Shown: piece by piece, positions 9,565 to 17,930 of the stretch
Position numbering within the stretch: position 1 is the stretch's first letter
How the letters are laid out: each line of letters begins with the position of its first letter
Assembly: GCF_009909615.1 (NCBI RefSeq)
Contig: NZ_WWNE01000003.1
Coordinates: 433,248-497,247, forward strand
DNA length: 64,000 bases
DNA from: Acidiluteibacter ferrifornacis
GTDB taxonomy: Bacteria > Bacteroidota > Bacteroidia > Flavobacteriales_E > Vicingaceae
Reading direction: 5' to 3'
Translations under genes and position numbers: made by a program
Notes under the pieces: model-generated
Databases searched by the model: none
What the model saw: only the letters and a program-made list of their open reading frames with translations
Told to the model about the DNA's origin: nothing

Positions 9565-10897
9565 ATGGATAGTATTCTCAAATCCAATTTATTCCGCAGG
9601 GCTACAAACGCCTGCGGAACATCCTGCGGTGTTGATTGCATTAGTGGTGGAGATGGACTGTGTGCCATGGTGGTGAATGATGCCGCTGCAAATACCATTG
9701 AAACTTATGTGGTCTATTCAGATCATCTTGGTTCCATAGAAGTATTAACAGACCTAAATGGAAACATTGTCGCAGAGCAAAGTTTTGATGCTTGGGGACG
9801 ATACAGAGTGCCTAACAATTGGGATTACTACTCCAAAAATACAGTCAATAATTTACCCGATGGCTCTGGAGAGGATTTACTGGCCACGAACACATGGAAG
9901 AGTTCCAACTCATAAATATGAATGGAAGACTTTATGACCCATATTTGGGCCGAATGTTAAGCCCAGACAACTATGTTCAAGTGCTACCTCTACCCAAGCA
10001 TACAACAGATATACTTATGCACTAAATAATCCGTTGAAGTATACAGATCCTGATGGAGAGTCCATTATTGGTGCAATAATTATAGGTGCTATGATCAATG
10101 CAACTATTCAAGGATTATCGGGAAACTTAAATAGTCATGGTGATTTTTATATGGCTTTAGGAGTAGGTGGGCTTTCAGGTGCTGCAGGCGCATGGGCAGG
10201 GGGTCCTACTATTGGAGCTGCATCAGGTTTTGCTGGTGGTTTCGTAGGTGGTACAGGAAATGCATGGAAAGGTGGTTCTAGTTTTGGTGATGGTTTAGTA
10301 TCAGGATTGCAGAGTGGAACCATTGGAGCAGTTACTGGTGGTCTAATTGGTGGAGCTGCGGGCGGAATTCAAGCTCATAAATCGGGTTTAGACTTTTGGA
10401 AAGGAGATAGGATTATAAATGAATCGGTATTCAATGAAACTTATGGATTATCTACTGCATGTGAAGACTGTGGCTTTCAGGATGGAGATTTATTAAGTGA
10501 TTTTAAAGCTGACTTAAGCGGTTCGGATGACTATCGTCAATTAATGAAATCATATGCGAAAGCAAAACATTATATTCAAAGTGGTAAAAATGTAGAAATT
10601 GGAGATTTAATTAATTTATAATCAGCCACCTCACCAAATGGTTGGGATAATTTTAATGGCTATTTTAATAGTAAAAGTTACATAATTCCAAATCATGGTA
10701 AATTAAAAATGTTAGTACCTACCCCAGGGCATGAAAAAAATTTAGTTATAGATGTTGCTACAGCAGATAACCGTATAAATACAATTGCACTATACCAAAG
10801 AACACCAACAGTTATACGTCCATTATCATACGTAAGATATCCTACAAAGCAATTAATGCTTAAAGGTTGGATGGTATTCGATAATAACTTAATTTAG
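9565..10897 (+). pseudogene. Orphan RHS core end and C-terminal tip, frameshifted
   Basis: Remnant of an RHS/YD-repeat polymorphic toxin. Recognisable core sequence begins about 9640 (GGDGLCAMVVND, then SDHLGSIEVLTD and NGNIVAEQSFDAWGR). It continues in another frame with RGFTGHEH and NMNGRLYDPYLGRMLSPDNY (9870-9980), then in a third frame with QAYNRYTYALNNPLKYTDPDGE, the RHS core terminus. So frame changes lie near 9865-9875 and 9978-9982. A Gly-rich pre-toxin region and a unique tip follow; an in-frame TAA at 10619 interrupts the tip, and the same frame stays open to 10897 (contains LVPTPGHEKNLVIDVATADN). RHS proteins normally exceed 1,000 residues; the large 5' part is absent. The toxin activity is not recognised. 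Confidence 0.8.
9591..9620 (+). repeat. Inverted repeat at start of RHS remnant
   Basis: TTCCGCAGG ... CCTGCGGAA, a perfect 9-bp stem around a 10-nt spacer, lies where recognisable RHS sequence starts. It may be a boundary of the rearranged segment or chance; no function is assigned. Confidence 0.4.
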
Positions 10898-10903
10898 AAA
10901 AAA

Positions 10904-11554
10904 ATGAAAACACTTATTATCAGCCTCTTTTGTATTTGCTTTAGTTGTTCAATGTCATGTCAGACTATAAACTTGGTTGAAAAAGCTATAAACTCTGCAG
11001 ACGTTTTGAAACAATTTTCGACCAGTTTAATTAAAGAAGAAACAATCCATTCTTATTTATGCGACATCAATTTTTTTGGAAATGTAAATTTCTATTCTGA
11101 TGGGATTTTTTGCAGCGAAAGCAGGCTTGGGGATTTATATCCATCAGCTTGTTATGTATCTGATACTGTGCAAACATTTTTTTTTGAATTTGGTAAAATA
11201 AATAAAGGAGATTACAAAGAAGTAGAAACTAAATCAACTTTTGAACTGTCGAACAATGTAGAATCAATCACTTTTAAATCGTTTATCACTTTAAAAGATA
11301 CATCTGCTTGTTTTATAAAATGCAAAAGTCCAATCATAATAAAAGATAAGATTTTATTCGAGCTTGTTTTAATTAATAAAGAGGTAACAAATCAGCTATT
11401 TCTTATGTTGATTTATAATATAGTTACGAAAGAGTTAGAACATATTTGGCGAAAGCAAGTCAGCCATTGGGGGTACTTCAATCCTTTTAATGGTTGTTAT
11501 GAGGATGCCTTACTCTATGAAAAACTGAATTTTGACAATTTGGAGAATAAATAA
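10904..11554 (+). CDS. Putative secreted or lipoprotein immunity partner of the RHS tip
   Basis: 216-residue protein with no family I recognise. The N-terminus is a signal sequence with several cysteines (residues 10, 12, 15, 19: CICFSCSMSC), which could be processed as a lipoprotein at Cys15 or Cys19. The rest is a mixed soluble domain with aromatic and Lys residues and no membrane segment. It starts only 6 bp after the end of the RHS tip frame, the position where cognate immunity genes of RHS toxins lie, and this is the only basis for the role. A hairpin at 11592-11625 follows. An ordinary lipoprotein is the alternative. Confidence 0.55.
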   Translation: MKTLIISLFCICFSCSMSCQTINLVEKAINSADVLKQFSTSLIKEETIHSYLCDINFFGNVNFYSDGIFCSESRLGDLYPSACYVSDTVQTFFFEFGKINKGDYKEVETKSTFELSNNVESITFKSFITLKDTSACFIKCKSPIIIKDKILFELVLINKEVTNQLFLMLIYNIVTKELEHIWRKQVSHWGYFNPFNGCYEDALLYEKLNFDNLENK

Positions 11555-11591
11555 AATAGCTCAAGGAGCGTAATCCCTACTTCGATAGATG

Positions 11592-11625
11592 TGTTTAAAA
11601 TCCTGCTTAGCAGGTGGATTTTAAT
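11592..11625 (+). terminator. Hairpin after the putative immunity gene
   Basis: TTAAAATCCTGC, a TTA loop, then GCAGG and GGATTTTAA with a small bulge. It is strong and lies 40 bp past the stop codon, but the T-run is weak, so it could be a terminator or a remnant of a repeat. Confidence 0.4.
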
Positions 11626-11672
11626 TCAAAATAAAATGCTAAAAATCAGTTTAAAGTAGTAGTCTAATTTTT

Positions 11673-12188
11673 TTGATTGTTATACTATTTTCAAATTGTG
11701 AGAAAAATGACTTGTGTAAAGATGATGAACTTTCCATTGCAAGAACTAACCATACCGATAGTTTAAAAATTGATGGATATTATTTTGGAGATGTTAATTC
11801 CGATAGTAGTATGCCATTTGCGAATATTTACTATTTATACACAAATGGATTGTTTTTTACTTCAGAGGCATCAGACTTGGATAAAGCAAAAGCAGGTGTA
11901 ATAACTGTGGATGTTGAAAATAACGTTGGGAAACAAATTAAAGGATTATGGGGCTTATTTCGAGTAAGTAACAACACGATTGAAATTGAGCGTTGGCGTT
12001 CAAGACCAAATGGTTGCGAAACCATTATTTATGAAAGAGGCGAAATATTAAATGATACGACTTTCGTTATTACAGTAAGAGAACATCGAACAAATGGCGA
12101 AGTAAAACTAACTGAAACACCAAACAGTACTTTTTCATTTCGTCCGCTTGCTGAAAAACCCGATAGTACCAACAGCTTTGTACAATGA
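11673..12188 (+). CDS. Putative lipoprotein, start possibly frameshifted
   Basis: 171-residue frame from a TTG with LIVILFSNCEKND, in which FSNC looks like a lipobox, but the signal peptide lacks its positive N-region. An ATG at 11636 in another frame encodes MLKISLK and then stops; joining it to the present frame by a single-base change near 11654 would give a normal lipoprotein signal (MLKISLK-SSSLIFLIVILFSNC). So either translation starts at TTG or the gene carries a frameshift. The mature part contains two YY-rich strands and ends PDSTNSFVQ; I do not recognise it. The stop overlaps the next start (ATGA), suggesting a coupled pair. Confidence 0.55.
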   Translation: MIVILFSNCEKNDLCKDDELSIARTNHTDSLKIDGYYFGDVNSDSSMPFANIYYLYTNGLFFTSEASDLDKAKAGVITVDVENNVGKQIKGLWGLFRVSNNTIEIERWRSRPNGCETIIYERGEILNDTTFVITVREHRTNGEVKLTETPNSTFSFRPLAEKPDSTNSFVQ

Positions 12189-12457
12189 GTAGGACAATGC
12201 ACGTAAAACAAATTTTATTCATGCTTTTTGCAGCTTGTTTGTTCTTAGGCTGCAAAAAATGTCTTGATTGCGAATGCACTAAAAATGGTCAGAAGTTCAT
12301 GGAGGAAGAATGTGCAACAGGTATAAATCAGGAAAGTGGATTAGAGTATTGGCAAAAAGATATGATGGAAAAAAAGGTTACAAAGATTGCCTTTGCTCCT
12401 ATAATTAAAGTTCACGATGAAAAAGCTATCATTTCCTGCCCTACCTCATCCACATAA
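12185..12457 (+). CDS. Small Cys-rich lipoprotein
   Basis: 90 residues with a lipoprotein signal ending LFLGC (Cys23), followed by KKCLDCECTKNG, so the mature protein begins with a cluster of cysteines. Its start ATG overlaps the TGA of the upstream gene by ATGA, a sign of translational coupling; an internal Met5 is the alternative start. The last 17 bp overlap the convergent TM2-domain gene. Family unknown; probably outer-membrane or periplasmic. Confidence 0.62.
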   Translation: MSRTMHVKQILFMLFAACLFLGCKKCLDCECTKNGQKFMEEECATGINQESGLEYWQKDMMEKKVTKIAFAPIIKVHDEKAIISCPTSST

Positions 12458-12869
12458 TAAACTGAGAATTATTCTCATACTGACTAATGTCTTTGGTAGC
12501 GATAAGCGCTATTACATCCACTAAAGGAATCAACCCCAAACCACCACCAAGTGTAAGCGAATAAGCAATGGGCACATTGGCTTTGGTTCCTAAATATATG
12601 CGGTGCACTCCAAAATGGCCTAAAGCCACGCCTAACAGAATTGCTTTTAGCTTTTTGTGCTTTACTTCTTCTAAATTAGTAATTAGTGGAGAAGAATCAC
12701 TTGCTCTTTGAGTGAAATGATTCAACTCAGCATCCAATTGCAGTTCTAATTCTGCTTGGATCAACTGAAACTGATCGTAAGAAATAGAAACAGCAGGAGA
12801 AGCCTTTGCCTCACCTGCTGTAAAATAGCCAATAATAATTGGCAGTATAATTCTATAAATATTCTTCAA
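12441..12869 (-). CDS. TM2 domain-containing protein
   Basis: 142 residues: signal-like hydrophobic N-terminus (to about residue 24), a helical segment rich in Gln/Glu, then a TM2 domain from about residue 75 with the typical LGHFGVHRIYLGTK motif between two membrane segments and a GLGLIPLVDVIALI second helix. TM2 domain proteins are widespread small membrane proteins with no firmly known function in bacteria. Its start directly abuts the stop of sodA, so it probably lies second in a sodA transcript. Confidence 0.8.
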   Translation of the reverse strand: MKNIYRIILPIIIGYFTAGEAKASPAVSISYDQFQLIQAELELQLDAELNHFTQRASDSSPLITNLEEVKHKKLKAILLGVALGHFGVHRIYLGTKANVPIAYSLTLGGGLGLIPLVDVIALIATKDISQYENNSQFIMWMR

Positions 12870-13475
12870 TTAAGAAGCATTATTTAAGTTTTCTTCTACT
12901 TTTGACCAGTTCACTACATTAAAAAATGCATTGATGTAATCAGGTCTTCTGTTCTGGTAATTTAAGTAATAAGCATGCTCCCAAACATCAATTCCTAAAA
13001 TTGGCGTTCCATTGCACTCTACTACATCCATTAAAGGATTGTCTTGATTTGGAGTAGAACATACTTTTAACTTTCCACCCTCTACGCACAACCAAGCCCA
13101 TCCAGAACCAAATTGAGTGGCAGCAGCTTTAGAGAACTCATCTTTAAATGCCTCGAAAGAGCCGAAGCTATCGTTAATCATATCAGCTAATTTTCCTGTT
13201 GGAGCGCCACCTGCATTCGGGCCCATAATGTTCCAAAATAGTGAGTGATTATAGAAGCCCCCCCCATTGTTTCTAACTGCTGCTGATTGCTTTGAAATAT
13301 TGGCTAAAATCGACTCAATCGACTTTCCTTCTAACTCAGTCCCTGCAATTGCATTGTTTAAATTGGTAGTGTATCCGTTGTGATGCTTACTATGGTGAAT
13401 TTCCATAGTTCTTGCATCAATATGTGGTTCTAACGCATCGTATGCGTAAGGTAGTTTTGGTAATTCAAATGACAT
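12870..13475 (-). CDS. sodA: Superoxide dismutase, Mn-type
   Basis: Dismutates superoxide in the cytoplasm. The 201-residue sequence begins with the family signature ([21 protein letters not shown]). Metal ligands by position are His27, His77, Asp163 and His167 (DVWEHAYY). The sequence [10 protein letters not shown] together with Gln144 in STPNQDNPL is the Mn-SOD pattern (active-site Gln from the C-terminal domain), though cambialistic behaviour cannot be excluded. A TACCTTTG -7 element lies 41 bp upstream. Confidence 0.96.
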   Translation of the reverse strand: MSFELPKLPYAYDALEPHIDARTMEIHHSKHHNGYTTNLNNAIAGTELEGKSIESILANISKQSAAVRNNGGGFYNHSLFWNIMGPNAGGAPTGKLADMINDSFGSFEAFKDEFSKAAATQFGSGWAWLCVEGGKLKVCSTPNQDNPLMDVVECNGTPILGIDVWEHAYYLNYQNRRPDYINAFFNVVNWSKVEENLNNAS

Positions 13476-13515
13476 AATATATTTATTTTTAATGATTAAA
13501 ATTGTTGATTGAACC

Positions 13516-13523
13516 CAAAGGTA
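13516..13523 (-). promoter_or_regulatory. -7 promoter element of sodA
   Basis: TACCTTTG on the minus strand matches TAnnTTTG, 41 bp before the sodA start. No clear -33 element. Confidence 0.42.
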
Positions 13524-13774
13524 AGACTAAGAGCACATATTTGAAAATTAGGAAACGCCTTTTTAAATCGCTTTAACGAACATTAATATTTACTTAAAGT
13601 AATTGTTCTAATTACACCCAAATTAAAAACTTACTCCTACTCTCCACACAAAATAAAGTGTTTAACTACTATTTAATTTCGATACTAACGTTAAATTAAA
13701 AACAATCAACATAAACCATTGTTTTACAAAAACTTACAACCTGCCCTAATGGGAAATAATAAATTCTTCATTTT

Positions 13775-13804
13775 TTTGTTGCTATGTTAATTTATCTATA
13801 TTTG
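13775..13804 (+). promoter_or_regulatory. Promoter of the acidic lipoprotein gene; rest of 13476-13840 intergenic
   Basis: TTTG at 13775-13778, 18 nt, then TATATTTG at 13797-13804: the best match in the window to the Bacteroidota -33/-7 consensus. The start codon is 36 bp downstream. Apart from this and the sodA element, the 365-bp gap shows nothing. Confidence 0.6.
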
Positions 13805-13840
13805 CAAAAATTTTTTAACCGTTTTTTAACACACAACAAA

Positions 13841-14074
13841 ATGAAAAAATTATTCGCAGCAATGATGTTAGTTTCAGCTATGGGATTGTATTCTTGTGGT
13901 AATGCTAACCAAGAAAATGACGTTCAAGAAGAAGCATCAGAAATGATCAACGAAATGGATGAGTCAATGGAAGAAGCTACTGAAGAGGCTACTGAAGTTA
14001 TGGAAGATGCAGCTGAAGCAGCAGACTCTACAATGGAAGAAGCAGGAGATGCAGTAGAAAATGCTACCAACTAA
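13841..14074 (+). CDS. Small acidic lipoprotein
   Basis: 77 residues from the ATG at 13841 (the frame is open 57 bp upstream, but the lipoprotein signal MKKLFAAMMLVSAMGLYSC fixes the start). Lipobox Cys19. The mature part is almost entirely Glu, Asp, Ala, Met, Thr in a heptad-like pattern (EEATEEATEVMEDAAEAAD), probably a helical, strongly negative surface protein. It has a strong own promoter and a strong terminator, so it is a monocistronic and possibly highly expressed gene. No function known. Confidence 0.78.
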   Translation: MKKLFAAMMLVSAMGLYSCGNANQENDVQEEASEMINEMDESMEEATEEATEVMEDAAEAADSTMEEAGDAVENATN

Positions 14075-14092
14075 TATCGAAAGATTTTAAGT

Positions 14093-14128
14093 AAAAAAGC
14101 CGATTCAAATGATTGAATCGGCTTTTTT
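14093..14128 (+). terminator. Rho-independent terminator, probably bidirectional
   Basis: AAAAAAGCCGATTCAA, ATGA loop, TTGAATCGGCTTTTTTT: perfect stem with A-run and T-run on either side. It can serve both the acidic lipoprotein gene and the convergent minus-strand protease gene. Confidence 0.9.
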
Positions 14129-14157
14129 TATTGTCTTTTATTTGTTGCAAAACCCTG

Positions 14158-15768
14158 TTATCTAAAGGATTCTATTGCCTTTGTAATTGTGATATCAGTT
14201 GTATTAACTATGGGATAAAAGACTTCATCACCAAACAAGTTTCGCCCAATCGTTGCCTTTAATCTGTTCTTTATCAATTCCTTTGATTCTAGCATCCCTG
14301 CTTCATCCATCGCTACCCCTTTAATTTCTGCATAATCAGCAAACTCACTCAATAACTGATTGGATACAGAATAGATTTTTAAAAACCGTTCTCCAGAGTT
14401 ATATTCTGCCATCAATTCTTTACGGTGCTTATCAACATAATCAAAACCAAACTGATAAAACATTCCTCTATAATTCAATTGACCAAAATATTCACTTGCG
14501 CCCACAGTGTCTATTGGAACAAACAAGTCGGGCATTATGCCGCCTCCGCCATATACCACCTTACCACCAGGTGTGATATACTTTAATGAGTCTACAAAAT
14601 GAATAGAATCTTTAGATTGCAATTCTCCAGACTTAAATCGCTCATATGCTTCACTATTGTAAGCATCGACTCCCTTATCATAAGATTTTTGAATACTCCT
14701 ACCTGTTGGGGTATAATATCGTGCAACTGTCAATCTAATGCCTGACCCATCAGGCCATTGAATTCCTTCTTGCACTAGGCCTTTACCAAACGAACGTCTT
14801 CCAACAACTAAACCTCTATCATTATCTTGTATAGCGCCTGCCAAAATTTCACTTGCAGAAGCTGAATTTTCGTTCACTAAAACTGCAACATTAATATCTT
14901 CTAAACTACCTCTAGAAGTAGCATAAAACTCCTCCTTGGCTCTTGCTTTACCTTTTGTATAGACAATCATTTTACCTTTGGATAAAAACTCATCTGCTAG
15001 CTGTGTAGCCGAGGTTAAGAATCCTCCTCCATTATTTCTCAAATCAACTACAATACTTTTCATTCCTTTTTGTTTGAGTTGATTTGCTGCCTGTAAAAAT
15101 TCTTCATGGGTATTTTTCGCAAATCGAGTGATTTTAATGTAGCCTACTTCAGCGTTGAGCATATAAGCCGACTCCACACTATGCAAAGGAATTTCATCTC
15201 GAGTTATTGTAAAATCAATCAACTTGACCGTTCCAGGCCTGTGGATTGAAACATTTACTTTGGTACCTTTAGGTCCTTTTAGCAATTTCATTACTCGTTG
15301 ATTGTCTACACCCACACCAGCGACCAACTCTGTATCAACCCTTACAATACGATCGCCCGCCATAATACCTAACTTCTCTGATGGTCCCCCGCCGATAGGA
15401 TTAACAATCATAATTGTATCATCCGTAATTCTAAATTCTACACCAATTCCATCAAAATTCCCTTCTAAAGGATCATTCATAGCTTTATAATCTTCAACCG
15501 GGATATAATATGAATGGGGATCTAAGGATTGTAATAACTCGCTTATGGTGGACTCTAAAAGCTCATCTTGATTAATTGTGTCTACATAATCATTCTCAAT
15601 GTAGGACATGACTTGCTCCAGCTTGTTAGAGGTGCTTATATTGGGCTGAAAGGGCAATCCCATTTGGCTCCCGGCTGCCATTTTTTTACCCATAAAAATG
15701 CCACCAACCAACACTAATGCAAGAATTAGAGGCAAAAAGAGAACTATTCGTTTGTACTTATTATCCAT
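14158..15768 (-). CDS. C-terminal processing peptidase, S41 family
   Basis: 536-residue periplasmic serine protease of the CtpA/Prc type. A membrane anchor lies at about residues 8-27. A PDZ domain follows (about 100-180, with FDGIGVEF and GIMAGDRIVRVD), then the S41 catalytic domain with DLRNNGGGFL, the nucleophile region NENSASASEI and the lysine-containing GRRSFGKGLVQ. It is likely to trim or degrade envelope proteins. Its start is 7 bp after the dCMP deaminase stop and it is probably cotranscribed with it and purN. Bacteroidota carry several S41 paralogues; the exact subtype is uncertain. Confidence 0.92.
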   Translation of the reverse strand: MDNKYKRIVLFLPLILALVLVGGIFMGKKMAAGSQMGLPFQPNISTSNKLEQVMSYIENDYVDTINQDELLESTISELLQSLDPHSYYIPVEDYKAMNDPLEGNFDGIGVEFRITDDTIMIVNPIGGGPSEKLGIMAGDRIVRVDTELVAGVGVDNQRVMKLLKGPKGTKVNVSIHRPGTVKLIDFTITRDEIPLHSVESAYMLNAEVGYIKITRFAKNTHEEFLQAANQLKQKGMKSIVVDLRNNGGGFLTSATQLADEFLSKGKMIVYTKGKARAKEEFYATSRGSLEDINVAVLVNENSASASEILAGAIQDNDRGLVVGRRSFGKGLVQEGIQWPDGSGIRLTVARYYTPTGRSIQKSYDKGVDAYNSEAYERFKSGELQSKDSIHFVDSLKYITPGGKVVYGGGGIMPDLFVPIDTVGASEYFGQLNYRGMFYQFGFDYVDKHRKELMAEYNSGERFLKIYSVSNQLLSEFADYAEIKGVAMDEAGMLESKELIKNRLKATIGRNLFGDEVFYPIVNTTDITITKAIESFR

Positions 15769-15775
15769 TTTATTT

Positions 15776-16219
15776 TTAATCTAAATCTGAAAGTTGAACA
15801 GTTTCCACTCCGGCTTGTTCTAAAAATTTTAATCCACTATCGTCCTTGTAGGAATTCATATAAACTACACGAGTTATACCAGCTTGCAAAACTAACTTAC
15901 TGCACTCCTTGCAAGGAGAAAGCGTAATATATAACGTCGCCCCACGCGAATCATTGGCAGATTTGGAAACTTTAAGGATTGCATTTGCCTCTGCATGCAA
16001 AACATACCATTGAGTATCGCCGTTTTCATCTTCACAACAATTATCAAATCCTGTTGGAGTTCCATTAAATCCATCAGAGATGATCATACTATCTTTAACT
16101 ATCAAGGCTCCTACTTGTTTCCGTTTACAATACGATAAACTTCCCCATTCTTTCGCCATTCTCAAATAGGCCTTGTCATATCTCATTTGCTTTGAATGGC
16201 TATTGTACTGTATTTTCAT
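15776..16219 (-). CDS. dCMP/cytidine deaminase family protein
   Basis: Zinc-dependent deaminase, probably deoxycytidylate deaminase supplying dUMP for dTMP synthesis. The zinc motifs HAEANAI and SPCKECS are both present. I place the start at the ATG at 16219 (147-148 residues, MKIQYN...), because the frame open upstream to 16318 would overlap purN and encodes a non-family N-terminus; Met at 16186 is another option. It lies between purN (61 bp) and the S41 protease (7 bp). Confidence 0.88.
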   Translation of the reverse strand: MKIQYNSHSKQMRYDKAYLRMAKEWGSLSYCKRKQVGALIVKDSMIISDGFNGTPTGFDNCCEDENGDTQWYVLHAEANAILKVSKSANDSRGATLYITLSPCKECSKLVLQAGITRVVYMNSYKDDSGLKFLEQAGVETVQLSDLD

Positions 16220-16280
16220 AATCGGTAAAAATAAGGATGCTATTGATTTTACCATCACAAATGTGATGAATGGATTGTTT

Positions 16281-16853
16281 TTAACTGTTAAAAGTTGTGA
16301 TATAATCATGAATGGCATTGGGGAAGTACTGATGTTCTAACCGTTGAACTTTAGCCGATAATGTATCTAAAGTTTCATCCTCTTCCAAGTCTACAGAGGC
16401 TTGTTTTAAAACTCTTCCGTCATCATAGTCTTCATTCACTAAATGGATTGTAATACCACTTTTAGTTTCATTATTAGCTAAAACGGCTTCATGCACATAT
16501 TTACCATACATACCTTTGCCCCCATATTTAGGTAAAAGTGAGGGGTGCAAATTGATGATTCGATCAGGAAATGCTTTGATCAGGTCGGGATGAATTTTTA
16601 ACAAAAAACCAGCAAGAACAATAAAATCAACCTCAAGGGCTTGAAGATATTCAATAATAGACTTTGGAGCAGCAAACTCCTCTTTACTAAAAATTTGAAC
16701 TGGAACACCCAATCGCTTAGCTCTTTCGATAGCACCACACTGAGCTCTATTCACTACGATCAATTTCACTTTGATTGTTGATTCTTTTAAAAATTGAACA
16801 ATTTGCTCTGCATTAGAACCACTTCCTGAAGCGAAAACAGCAATATTTGACAT
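16281..16853 (-). CDS. purN: Phosphoribosylglycinamide formyltransferase
   Basis: Transfers formyl from 10-formyl-tetrahydrofolate to GAR in purine synthesis. The 190 residues show the N-terminal AVFASGSGSNAEQI loop, NLHPSLLPKYGGKGMYG with the catalytic Asn-His, and SGITIHLVNEDYDDG carrying the catalytic Asp region. It is divergent from the nitroreductase gene; a TACTTTTG -7 match lies at 16866-16873 on the minus strand. Confidence 0.95.
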   Translation of the reverse strand: MSNIAVFASGSGSNAEQIVQFLKESTIKVKLIVVNRAQCGAIERAKRLGVPVQIFSKEEFAAPKSIIEYLQALEVDFIVLAGFLLKIHPDLIKAFPDRIINLHPSLLPKYGGKGMYGKYVHEAVLANNETKSGITIHLVNEDYDDGRVLKQASVDLEEDETLDTLSAKVQRLEHQYFPNAIHDYITTFNS

Positions 16854-16931
16854 TCTTTTTTATTGCAAAAGTAGCGCAAATTAGTAGTTTTAGTGAATCA
16901 ATTCTATTGAATAATTCTGACAAAAAACTTT

Positions 16932-17600
16932 ATGACACAAACAAGCAACTTCATCCCTTATACTTTTAATAAAAAATCCTCCGAAGAGATGCTAAAATCA
17001 AGTTTGGACTTTTATCACAAAATGAGCAGTAGGCGTTCAATTCGTCACTTTTCAGAGGAGTCTTTTCCGATTGAAGTGATAGAAAATTTAATCAAAACGG
17101 CTTCCACTGCACCATCAGGAGCCCACAAACAACCTTGGACTTATTGTATAGTAGCCAATAAAGAATTGAAAAGAAAAATCAGAATTGCTGCAGAAAAAGA
17201 AGAATTTGAGAATTATAATGGACGAATGAGCGAAGAATGGCTACAAGATCTCGCAATTTTTGAAACGGACTGGAAAAAACCATTTTTAGAAATCGCCCCC
17301 TATTTAGTGATTGTTTTCAAACAAACATATGGCTTTACTAACAATGAAAAATCAAAACATTATTATGTAAATGAGTCGATTGGCCTTTCAGTTGGCTTAT
17401 TTTTAGCTGCAGCTCACCAAGCAGGATTAGCCACTTTAACACACACCCCTAGTCCTTTGAATTTTTTAACAGAAATACTAGAACGACCAATAAATGAAAA
17501 ACCTTTTCTATTAATTCCCGTTGGCTATCCTGCGGTGGGTGCAAGGGTTCCAGATATAAAGCGGAAAGAATTAGATGAAATTGTCGTATATTACCGATGA
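16932..17600 (+). CDS. Iodotyrosine deiodinase-like flavoprotein (nitroreductase superfamily)
   Basis: 222-residue FMN enzyme. The nitroreductase core is clear: SSRRSIRHFS (FMN phosphate binding), TASTAPSGAHKQPW, and a late GLATLTHTPSPL. Beyond that, the active-site lid EEFENYNGRMSEEW...TDWKKPF resembles iodotyrosine deiodinase (IYD), and the three substrate-zwitterion residues known in IYD correspond to Glu91, Tyr95 and Lys116 here. IYD reductively dehalogenates iodo- and other halotyrosines; a Bacteroidota IYD has been characterised. The substrate in this organism is inferred. It stands alone between purN (divergent) and acpP. Confidence 0.85.
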   Translation: MTQTSNFIPYTFNKKSSEEMLKSSLDFYHKMSSRRSIRHFSEESFPIEVIENLIKTASTAPSGAHKQPWTYCIVANKELKRKIRIAAEKEEFENYNGRMSEEWLQDLAIFETDWKKPFLEIAPYLVIVFKQTYGFTNNEKSKHYYVNESIGLSVGLFLAAAHQAGLATLTHTPSPLNFLTEILERPINEKPFLLIPVGYPAVGARVPDIKRKELDEIVVYYR

Positions 17601-17679
17601 AATTGCAAAAAAAAATTTTGATATTGGCTGAATTACTTTTTTCTTTGCAGCTTGTAAAAACAATAAAAAACTTAAAACA

Positions 17680-17916
17680 ATGGCAGATACATCATCAAGA
17701 GTAAAAGCAATTATAGTAGACAAATTAGGTGTAGATGAAAACGAGGTTACACTAGAAGCAAGTTTTACCAACGACCTTGGTGCTGACTCTTTGGATACTG
17801 TAGAATTAATTATGGAATTCGAAAAAGAATTCAACATTGCTATTCCAGACGATCAAGCGGAAAAGATTGGTACAGTAGGAGATGCAATTAAATACATTGA
17901 CGAGAACGCAAAATAA
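17680..17916 (+). CDS. acpP: Acyl carrier protein
   Basis: 78-residue acidic carrier for fatty-acid synthesis. The phosphopantetheine attachment motif [15 protein letters not shown] has Ser37 as the expected site. It is followed 14 bp later by fabF, the standard acpP-fabF pair, then rnc. Confidence 0.98.
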   Translation: MADTSSRVKAIIVDKLGVDENEVTLEASFTNDLGADSLDTVELIMEFEKEFNIAIPDDQAEKIGTVGDAIKYIDENAK

Positions 17917-17930
17917 TTTTTTCTTTTAGA

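Noticed and set aside
12029-12279. Two minus-strand open frames
   Set aside because: They are antisense to the two lipoprotein genes, and the plus-strand lipoprotein signals are far more convincing.
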